Source of the DNA: Mesodorylaimus sp. YZB2_4
Taxonomy: Eukaryota > Nematoda > Enoplea > Dorylaimida > Dorylaimidae
NCBI GenBank assembly: GCA_030248295.1
Contig: JASANH010000680.1
Span: forward strand, 1-64,000
Reading direction: 5' to 3'
Length of the DNA: 64,000 nucleotides
Position numbers and translations under genes: made by a program. Shown here one piece after another: positions 48,642 through 57,597 of the stretch. Each line of letters starts with the position of its first letter. The stretch's first letter is position 1. The notes beneath the pieces were generated by a model. It searched no databases. It saw nothing but the letters and a program-made list of their open reading frames with translations, and was not told the origin of the DNA.

Positions 48642-49022
48642 ATGACCTTAAGGGATCTCGTGATGAACTTCACAGCAATCGATACATTAAGCAGCGCCTC
48701 CTTGTTATTCTTGGCCAACCAAACAGCCAGAAGTCTGGTCGTCGCATCGCTCGGTCCCATAGCACTATTTACAAATTTACTAGCACTTATTATAATCTCT
48801 TTGTGGAAGTCATTACGCAGCAAAGCCTATAATCTCATTTTGAGCAATGCACTAGCTAAAGTCTTGTTTGCTTTGGCTACACTGCCATTACATTTGCACA
48901 AATATATCTGTTTCCTGTTGTCGCAACCTGTCACGTCAACTATTTTGTCGTGTATCCTGGCCAGATCTCCGTCTTGTTTCAGGAGTAGCCTCATTTTATC
49001 TTGTATTACTTTGAGGCATTAA
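48642..49022 (+). pseudogene. GPCR-like fragment (TM1-TM2)
   Basis: From an ATG at 48642 the frame encodes 126 residues. An N-terminal part with possible N-glycosylation (NFT, NQT) leads to a first span with an internal asparagine (IALFTNLLALIIISL), a WKSLRSKAYN loop and a second span (NALAKVLFALATLPL). This order matches TM1, the first inner loop and TM2 of rhodopsin-like receptors, although the TM2 aspartate is replaced. After about residue 95 the frame looks random and ends early. It is either a 5' exon whose partners are not visible or a truncated receptor. Confidence 0.35.
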
Positions 49023-50551
49023 TCGTTGATTGTGTATTGCAACTCCCGTATTTCACATATTAATACCTCCTATAAAACATGTTTTACCTATCAGTTAGCA
49101 AAAATTCATGAAATGAAACTGGGAAAGGTAGTACATACGGCCTGATGCGCCTTCGGAGCAGGCCAGTCCAGGCTGACAAAAGGTGATCAAGAAAGATCCT
49201 GCCTGGCTCCGGCTGGTCACATGTACCCGCGTCTTTAGATCTTGACAAGTAGACCATAACAGCTAGCCTCATTCATGTCACCAGCTTAGGGAAGGTGGCT
49301 CCTAGAAAATGCTCACATCTACAGCTCTTGTATAGTGGATATTTCAAGGACTGTGTTGTGAAAAATGTTATTATACTTGCAGGACAGGTCTCTCTTTCAA
49401 CTGCGCAAACTCCTACTCAGGCTGAAATTTTGATGAATTTGCAGCTTCGTAAGACATTCTAGCAGCAATGGGGCACAACGAAATTCAGACACTGGGATGT
49501 TTTGCGTGCCTGGCGCTTTTGAGCTAATGCATGGAATTTATATGTGCTTATAAATATTACTTAAGTGAAGATAAATTTGGTGACTCATCCAAAGGTTGGA
49601 ATTTGAGTCTGCAGAGGAATTCGGTGAGCACTGGTGTTCTCCTGCTGCGGATGTTCTCCACATATCCTCAGATTATCCAGCAGTTAGCCGAAGCAGAATA
49701 GGGCAAGGATCCTAGGTAACACATGCTCGAAATGTTTAACACACAAGTGTATAGTGGCAGATAATATTCCAATTTACATGCAGGAAAACTTTTTTCTCTC
49801 ATTTAGTCCCTGTTGGGGCATATTCTAAAAACAGTGTTCAGAGTTTTGGCTCTTTGTCGTGAGTCAGTGAGCTGTGAGGTTCTCTCGTCTGCCAGATTGC
49901 CTGAGAACTGAGATATGCAACTTCAGGCAGGAAAATTGTATTGACAACTATTTGGAACCGAGTAAATTTAATACCTTTATTATGACTGCTCATGAGCTCC
50001 ATCTTATGATTTATACATGAGGAAATGATCTATTTCTTGCGAGTATACGCGTGGATCTGTCGATGTGTCCACGCTAGCCTTTGCTGACACTGCTTTTGGA
50101 TCGCAAGCGCGTTGTCTTTCTGTTGCCTCGTGTCGGTGGGGAGTCGATAGGACAGGATAATCTTCTTTTCCTGATCTATAGTACCTTGTGCAGTGGATAA
50201 CCCAGTTTTTTATTATTGTATACGGTACTTACGTATCCTAAATGGCAACCATGTGGGATACGTCTCCCATGTGTGTACCATGTGGGATTTCATGCCCACA
50301 TGGTATCCACGTAGGCCCATCTTGGTATTTCATGGGGTGGGGAATCTGGGTGGGTCAGACTAATTGGGGAAGCGGCCTGGTGATTTCTCCAACGCGAATG
50401 GGCGTTGTTTCCGGATCTATGCCCTGACGGATGCCATCGCCCTTGGTCACGTTGCGTCCTTATGGTTACGATCACGTTGGATTGACGCAGCAACGGCATT
50501 GAGAGTCATGGAGTGGCACAGGTCCATACCCAGATTTGACCATCACCGCCG
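49023..50551. other. Intergenic with a CCATGTGGGAT word patch
   Basis: At 50215-50345 words such as CCATGTGGGATACG, ACCATGTGGGATTTC and their complement CCCACATGGTATCC recur. Nothing is recognised from 49023 to 50200. Confidence 0.45.
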
Positions 50552-50986
50552 ATGACGCCTGTTCAAACATCATCTCAAATCGCCACCGTTTTCGCTTCGT
50601 TTCGCCAGCACCGACGCGAATTCAACCGCCACTTTCAGAAGGTTAGGCGCGGGCGAAGCACCTTGGACAGACCTCAGTGGTTCCATCGACTGATTGACGA
50701 GTGGGTCGCCCAGATGAAGGACATTGCGCGTGCGCAGCGATTGGGGGACGCGGCCAGGGCCCAGTTCTTGCGTTGGGTCCACCGCCACGCAGCCACCAAG
50801 CTCAGGGACATTGACCAGCCCGAAGTTCGCCGCCATTACAACGTCGACCTGAAGCGAGTCCAGCAGCTTCGTCGCAATGGGGAGATCCGGTTCGGCACTC
50901 GTCTGCATCGAGACTGTTTGCAGTTTGGGCAAAATGGAGAAGTTCGTCGACGCCGTCACACACCCCGCGATCGACCGGTGGGGTAG
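50552..50986. other. GC-rich stretch open on both strands
   Basis: The plus strand is open for 144 codons (ATG at 50552) and the minus strand for about 129 over the same bases. The plus-strand product is very basic and repeats RR/RH pairs (HRREFNRHFQKVRRGRS). I recognise neither product. High GC alone could keep stops rare. An old retroelement gag is possible, without evidence. Confidence 0.25.
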
Positions 50987-52424
50987 GTATCGAGTGTAGA
51001 GTCGTAGATTGTGCGAATTGGAAGCGCCAGTGTGTGAGCGTGTGGATTGGGGTTGGTATCGTAAGTGTTTCGTGTTTGCTCATGTTATTTTTCATTTATA
51101 TCTCTATTCTAGCCTGACCAGGGGATCGTGATATCTTAATCAATAGCTAACCAATTATCTTAATCCGCGTGTTTATGCCTTATCATAGTGCCAGTTTCAT
51201 TATTCATGCCAGTGCGTTTTTTGTTTGTTTTTACAATATATGTATTTTGCGTGCACGTTTCAGGATAGGAGTGTAGGAAATTCGCAGACATCCGGGGCCG
51301 CCTGGGGTAGTTTTGAGTTTTGTCCAACCTTGAATGACGGACGACCGAGGACGGTCTTTTCCCGGTGGAGGAGAGCGTGTTGTGACCATAGCCGCTTGGG
51401 GGCGCTTGGAGTTCTTCACCCTTGGGAGGCGCGGCAAACACGCCTGAGGGGTTTGTTGGGGAATCAGGGGTCAAAGTGATCGATACTCTGCAGGATTAAG
51501 CCTTTCTGCCAGGCTTGGGCTATTGAAGACCTTGGACCGCTTGCTTGTTAGATCAGCCCGTTACCGCAGGTACGAGCGCGAAGAAGAGCTGTCACTCTCA
51601 CAAACAACAACCATAACTAGGGTAATATGTGATGCAATTAACAAATAGCGATGAACAAAATACAATGATAAATACAGCATTTGAAATAATTTCTAGTCAG
51701 GCGAGCGAAAAAACTGGGGAGTCAGTCACCAATTAGCGAACAAACCCCTTCCTTCCTCACTATCAGCTCAATCATTCGTACGATGTTCTCTAACTACCCA
51801 TTCTGAAACATTGCCTACCCATTTCCTTCCTCCCCCCTTCCCCTTCTTACCATGTCCGCACAACATTCAATCCCGACCATTTCTTACCAAGATCAGGCAT
51901 GGCCTTCAGAAGCAATCATGACCAGAATCAGGATCCCGAACGAACGCTTATGTCCAATATTTGCATTTCAAGTTAAACATAATACAGTGATCGCACATGA
52001 TTTTTTGAGCATCCCTGGCTGATTCTGCGCTGTGTCTGGTGAAAGAAAGCTCTGAATTTTGTGGGTGCTTGCTCGTTTGTTTTTTACCTTGCTAAAAGCC
52101 AACGTAAGAACGGACAGTCGTGAAAAAAGTTCCGATAGCGCGATTATAGGGCACGCAAGCGGCTAATCTAATTGTGAACAAATGATTTTCAATGGTGGAG
52201 TACGCGTATGTTTCAATAAATTCTTACGATACGCACCGCAACTGAAGAAGTGTGATATTCCTCGCAAACAGAAAGTTTTCTCAGTTTCAGAAATACGACG
52301 GTCACGTGGGCGGGAGTTGGGAAAGATGCAAAGGGCCTCTACGTCCAACTACACTGAAGTGTTCGGCCACAAGGTGAAAAGCATAGCGTTGGGAAGGGTT
52401 CCTAAATGATTGCAAATCACAATC
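50987..52424. other. Intergenic, nothing recognised
   Basis: No domain, RNA gene or transposon end is visible. The stretch 51280-51480 is GC-rich, with overlapping short frames. Confidence 0.4.
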
Positions 52425-52551
52425 TTTATTGGTCATATATTCATAATTTTCTTGCGATCAACTTGTTATTCACAGCATCAAAACTCTCAACAGGCATGAA
52501 TACTTAAACCTGCGCAGCTCCAACTCCCAGACAACAAGAGGACAACCCCAG

Positions 52552-52953
52552 TCAGGGGATGTAATCATAATGCAGGCAAGCAGAGCCGTTGTTTCTGGTG
52601 GCTGGACAATTTGGACAAGTTTCGTTCGAGACCCAAGAAAAAAGTCGGCAGGTGGTACCGCAATTGGAACTGAAAATGAAATCGAAACTTCGGCACCACA
52701 TGCGTTGGGTGCACAGATCTGCGCAGTCTTCAGGTTTCGCCATCGGAGCGATCTCGATTGGTCGCCTTGCAACGTAGTTGTAAACGTTGCTGCATTGAGA
52801 CACATTTGAGCTCCTGGAAGGCACAGCACGCGCCGCTGTTTTCATCAAAATTCGGGCAATTCGATGAAATAACGTACCGCAAGGTGTTAAGCTATGAAGA
52901 ATGAATATTGCTACTGAGAACAGTCCGAAACCAGGTCTACCATGTCGGGCCAT
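52552..52953 (-). pseudogene. Lectin gene D: internally deleted copy of gene C
   Basis: Signal-peptide exon (GLFSVAIFILHSLTPCG), intron 1 and the start of exon 2 are nearly identical to gene C. The sequence then jumps directly into the PAN exon at about 52762 (minus strand AAGGCG then ACCAATCGAGATC), deleting the rest of the lectin domain, introns 2-3 and the start of the PAN exon. If intron 1 is removed the frame runs out of phase. If intron 1 is retained, one continuous frame of 133 codons links the signal peptide to the PAN domain. The PAN part still has WCRSFDFIF and ends LHYDYIP. It may be dead, or it may be a short secreted PAN protein. Confidence 0.75.
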
Positions 52954-53252
52954 TCTAGGTTGGATTGTCTCCTTATCGCTGAAGCAAATGAAAAATGGAC
53001 CAAGAATAATTCTAAATATCTATTTGATTTAGATGACAAGAAATTAAGTGACAGGCCACGATTTGACTCTCCCCTTCTCCTAATTTCTGTCACAATGTCA
53101 TGACTTTCTTTTCAAGTCTGCATGTACAGTAGGTGCCTCGCGGACGGGGAAAAACGCTAAGCGCTGAAGCACACTGTATCAGTAGAGACGACTCTGATGC
53201 TTGAAAAATGCTTTCACTGGCCTTGGCTCAAGAACAAAAGGGGCGGGTAATA

Positions 53253-53413
53253 AAGTCGACCTCGGATAATTGCAACAAGTCCCCACCCCCCCCCCCCCCG
53301 ATTTTTAAGCTATAGTATGTTTTACGTGTACTTCAATCTCGGATAACTGCAACTTCGTCTAATTGAAACTCATTTTGGCGTCCCGAGCGGTTGCAATCAT
53401 CCGAGGTCGACTG
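53253..53413. mobile_element. Tigger/pogo-like MITE with TA target duplication
   Basis: Terminal inverted repeats read AAGTCGACCTCGGATAATTG on the left and, in complement, CAGTCGACCTCGGATGATTG on the right, flanked by TA on both sides. A third, internal copy of the terminal motif (CTCGGATAACTGCAACTTCG) lies at about 53336. The GTCGACCTCGGATAATT terminus is characteristic of pogo/Tigger-type elements. At 161 bp there is no room for a transposase. It lies within DNA present only in copy 2 of the inverted duplication. Confidence 0.7.
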
Positions 53414-54334
53414 TAGTTAAACGGGTTTCAATGTTGATTTACAATACATCATTTACAGTGTATTTTTCTTGATCATACACTGATTCAGGTCACCAAGTTC
53501 ACTTTTGCGAACTGTATCAGGTACAAAATTATCATGTCTTCTGGGGCGTGAAGAAAGAATGAGTCCCACGCAAAAACAATCACTTCAATAAAACTTTTTG
53601 AATGCAAAATGTGTGGGAATAAAAACTGGCTTTTGTCAAGGTTTTAGGTTTTGTAGATTGATTAAATCTCCTATAAAGCCCTCCAAATACCTCGTAGTAG
53701 TTGTTCCTGACCACGCAACCGCACCCTCTAACCTTCGACACGAATGCGAAACGTCAAAGAGCTACGTGTGTTCGTGAAAAGGGCAGACCTGTGGAATGAG
53801 CGGTATTTGGCAGCATGATCTAATAAATGTATGAGCGCCATTGAACAAAATTTTCTTTAGAGTCCAATATTGTTGTTTTACTTCAGTTACTATGCTGAAC
53901 TGTAATTACACTCGACAAGCTGAGACGAACGAAATAATGGCAATTGCCTGTCTAGCAACTTCTATTATGCTGCACCGCCCACATGGCGAGACCAGTTGTG
54001 TCCATGGTTCACGTGTGCGTCGGCTAGTGTGAGCAGATGCCAAAGCGGTGAAGCACAAATTTTTTTCAGTTGGCATCGCCGCCCACTTGTCATATCGGCA
54101 TGGACAATGGCCTCTCTTCCTAAAATCAAGAGGCACGGTAGTTGCTTGTTTAGCCCAGCCACACAGACGCGCAATGTTACAGGACAATTTTGATCCTCGA
54201 ACTCAACAAAAAGTTATAGAGAAAAATGCTTTTCTAATCAATATTTTTCAATAATCAAAAAGCAGGATTGCGATGATGCCCTAGTATGCCCCAGTCTTTT
54301 GGCTCGGATCGGTTTCCAAAATTATTATTGCTCG

Positions 54335-54715
54335 GTTTCTCATTTGCTTTAGCGATAAGGAGACGTATCCAATCTAGAATGGCCCAATATGGTAGACCTG
54401 GTTTCTCGCTGAATGCGGTAGCAATATTCATTCTTCTCGGTTTAACGGCGTTGCGGAATGTTCTTCGATGGACTTGACCGACTTTGTATGGAAGTGCGGA
54501 CCCTTGCTGTGCCTTTCAGGAGCTCAAATGTGTCTGAATGCAACAACATTGTACAACTACGTTGAAATGAGTTATCGCTGGTGGTCGTTGTTTTTTCTTA
54601 GGAAACACTGCCACCTCATGGGCTGGTAGCTGGACCTTTTGCGAACAGTCTGGTGCGACGCTGGCACATATCCGTACGTCTAGCGAATTTGCCACATGAA
54701 TCTGTACGTCCAAAG
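54335..54715 (+). pseudogene. Lectin gene E: partial degenerate copy of gene C
   Basis: This matches the promoter flank, exon 1, intron 1 and exon 2 of gene C (31030-31380). The signal peptide survives (MAQYGRPGFSLNAVAIFILL from 54379), but the donor after it is lost (GCGGAATG instead of GCGGTACG), and a one-base insertion in exon 2 (near 54550) shifts the frame. TTTTGCGAACAG and GGTGCGACGCTGGCACATAT still mark the lectin exon. The copy stops before the exon 2 donor; exons 3 and 4 are absent. Confidence 0.75.
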
Positions 54716-55640
54716 TTGACACATCTTTTCTCTAGTGTACCTAGTTATGTAGGCGTAGTTATGGTACACCAACTCCAGTGGGCGTCATGTAGCGTTGGAA
54801 GAACAGGATGAGTACTTTCCCACATAGGATTTTTCCCAGCAGATTCCCACATTTTCGAGCCTTTCGACGAACCGCTGCACAGTCTGGATGAGGATTGGAC
54901 AAATGCAGAATCCATGTACGCTTCGTTACAGGTAGTCATAGCGAACACTCCCCTGGCACCAAACGCAGCAGCCACTGGCGGCAGCCTGCCAACTTCAATT
55001 AGCGCGCCGACCTCAGCGGCGAACAATGTGGTCAATGTACGCCCCCTAGCAACGAGTCTTCCTCGGCCAACACGTAAGCTCCAGCCAAAAACGCTTTAGC
55101 AACAGACACTTTAAGTAGTAGAGCGATACGGCCGACATACCACCTCCAAGAAACGAGTCTTCCTCGACTAACGCGCAAGCGTCAGCTTTGGACGTTCCGC
55201 CCAAAAATTGCCAGGTAACTTAATTGTGGCATACTATCACCGAGGTACGCATGATACTTACATGGTTTTATTTTGTCATAGAACGAGCAACTGACACCAG
55301 TGACACAACGTTCACCCTTGGACGATCGCATCGAGCGTGTCCGGCAAAGCCTGGAGTAGAATCGTCACTGATGGTCAAAGGAGGAGGGAGATGGGTGAAG
55401 CAGATAAGTTGATGATAAGACCACCGTTCATGGTTGCAGTGGTTGTGATTTGGAAATTTTTGGCAGCCCAATTCACACGATTTATGAATGTTTTCTTGGG
55501 ACAAAGTAAACGTATGAAACAAAGCAGCCGATGGTGTAGCAAACAAGTCATGAACATACATGAAGCAGAATTAGCACACACTTTCACTTCGGGCACCAAA
55601 GCACTGAGCACTGATGGATACCAAAGCAGGTAAAAGCTTC
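54716..55640. other. Probable decayed retroelement sequence
   Basis: GC-rich in part (54880-55080), with CAACGAGTCTTCCTCG-type blocks repeated at about 55049 and 55155. Frames are broken by many stops. Position just upstream of the protease remnant suggests the same old LTR element, but no domain is readable here. Confidence 0.3.
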
Positions 55641-56240
55641 ATCAGCGGGAAATTGCTTTAGACACGCATGCATAGCCAGCCGTCATTCGAGGTACGACCA
55701 TGCAGGGCGGCACATATGAAGTCGATGAATGGCACCGCCGCTATCCCGCGCCACATGTTCATATTCATGTTTTACCACATCACCAAACGCTTATGCGCAC
55801 TCGAGGGTGAAGGGACACAATTTTACACGAAATGATTCACCGGCCCGCGAGTCGAACACTCGCCCGTCACTGCGCACCTGGCGTGAGAGGCAGACGCCTA
55901 ACCCACCAGGACACGAGGCGCCGCTGACCACCTCGTCATCGCTGATGTTCAGGTCTTGGGACATACACTCAAACACCCTGTTTACGTCATGGATGGGTTA
56001 CTTGTGCCAATGATCATAGGGCGAGACATGATGGCTAAGATGGGCAAAGTACAATTCGATTTTGCACAAAAGATGCCTCTGATCGTGAGTGCAGCAGTAA
56101 TCGATGTGTGCGGCGAAATCAGAACTAATAGACCGTCGGGAACACTGGTCAAATCAGCTACCGTACCACCTTGTACTGAAAAATTCATGTTTTTCACCTT
56201 CAATCAAATTCACACTATGGTACAAAAAGCATACTAGCTT
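55640..56240 (+). mobile_element. Gypsy-like retropepsin remnant split by a SINE
   Basis: Downstream of the SINE the plus strand reads ADHLVIADVQVLGHTLKHPV then LLVPMIIGRDMMAKMG, followed by VQFDF. The h-x-PMIIG-x-D pattern is the C-terminal half of retroviral-type aspartic proteases in LTR retrotransposons. Upstream of the SINE a YEVDEWHRRY-like frame may belong to the same element. The reverse transcriptase that should follow is not recognisable after 56240. This is a dead fragment. Confidence 0.55.
55754..55918 (-). mobile_element. tRNA-derived SINE, copy 3, near full length
   Basis: Nearly identical to 30067-30232 on the minus strand: A-box-like head, GTGTTCGACTCGCG B box, body and a CATGAATATGAACATG tail. 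It sits inside the retropepsin-like frame, so it inserted into an older LTR element. Confidence 0.85.
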
Positions 56241-57597
56241 GTATTCTTATTAGCTCAGCACCCTATACTACTAAAAAGTCAATTCGTTAAAACCAAATCC
56301 GCGAGCTTAATTCGATTGCCTGAAAAATCTATTGAAGTCATCATAGGCTAAGGAGTATGAAATCTGATGCCCTGGGGAAACAACACAAAATGACAGCTTT
56401 TTAACGTTTTCTGGCAACACTGCTTTGTTTAAGACACCTTCCCTTCAACTTGGCTAAAATGTCTTCGCACTGAGGCTGATTGATTATCCACGGTACTGTA
56501 GACATGAACACTCGCGCTAACGATGAGTTGCAACCAGCGCCGCCTCCGACATACTGGACGTGGCGCCAGAAGCACAAAAGGTTAAGCGAAACAAACGGAA
56601 ACAAGGATATTATCGAGGACCAAATATAAAGTATTTATGCGATTGACCCTATTCGAAAGCCTACCTGTCTAAAGCACCAGTCGAAATTTTGCTCTAATGG
56701 CACGGGAAGCCAAGTACAAAAGTGGTCTCACAGACAAGAAGCACTCTTTTTCCAGTCCTCAATAAATTAATAAATGAGCTGAAACAGTTCTGTTTTTAAA
56801 ATAACCCGGGGGCGGATTGATGTTGCCTGCGGCGACCTGATCGTTTCTGGGCAACATACTCACTAGGGCTGATTGATTATTCACGGTACTGTAGACCTGC
56901 ACACTCGCGCTAACGATGAGTTGCAACCAGCGCCGCCTCCAACATACTTGTACAAGGCCTCAAACGTATAGCCAATTTTATTTTCTTTTCTGATTTCAAA
57001 CATGATGACAGTTCGGTGTGCACTTGATTTCACAATTTATTTTTACAGCATTTTTATTATCAGTTTGGAGACTGAGCGTCCTTTGCAATCAGCCCATCAG
57101 ATACTGATGTATTGTAAATTTTTTTTTCGGAGGCTCGCGCTGATTGAGCATTCTCCTTGGTAGTCGCAAGCGTACCCCGCCAGAATTATCAGGGGAGTGG
57201 GAGGATGGGTGAGCAAAGCGCTGGCGACTGTTTGCAACCGCAACAAAAGTGTGTAAGAGCAGCCACTTCGAATATGCTCTTACCGCTTCATCGCTTTTTT
57301 TTAAGTTATCTACCGTGCACGCATAAATTCACTGATTATTACGAAATGTAAGCCGCGGGATCTTTAGCTAAACACACCCGTTATATCTTTATCTCTTATC
57401 CACAGTAGTACGCTTTATATTGATTTTCGAAGGCCACTCTTGGCTCATCACATGGACAAAAATTTTCGCAAAGATCGGCCAGTTTTGAAAAGGAAAAAGG
57501 AAAATTCCTTCACGACAAATAAAAAATGTTTTTTTTGTAGAGTTCTTCCTCTTGGTTTCTCTAATTCAATACGTTTTTGGTTGCAGAGAAGGCCAGC
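56241..57597. other. Intergenic with an 82 bp direct repeat
   Basis: GGCTGATTGATTATCCACGG... at 56474-56555 recurs with few changes at 56867-56948, 393 bp away. No gene is recognised. TTTTTGGTTGCAG at about 57575-57586, just before gene F, may be the acceptor of a 5' leader intron of that gene. Confidence 0.45.

Larger units (their letters stand above)
52420..54290 (-). repeat. Inverted duplication, copy 2 (holds broken lectin gene D)
   Basis: Reverse-orientation copy of 29940-32245. It has lost about 645 bp of the lectin gene, lacks the SINE, and has gained roughly 420 bp (about 53205-53625) that includes a MITE. Poly(A) hexamer (52425-52430 on the minus strand), promoter flank and far upstream flank are all retained. 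Confidence 0.8.

Noticed and set aside
50570-50959. Minus-strand 129-codon frame
   Set aside because: Overlaps an equally long plus-strand frame in GC-rich DNA; neither can be preferred.
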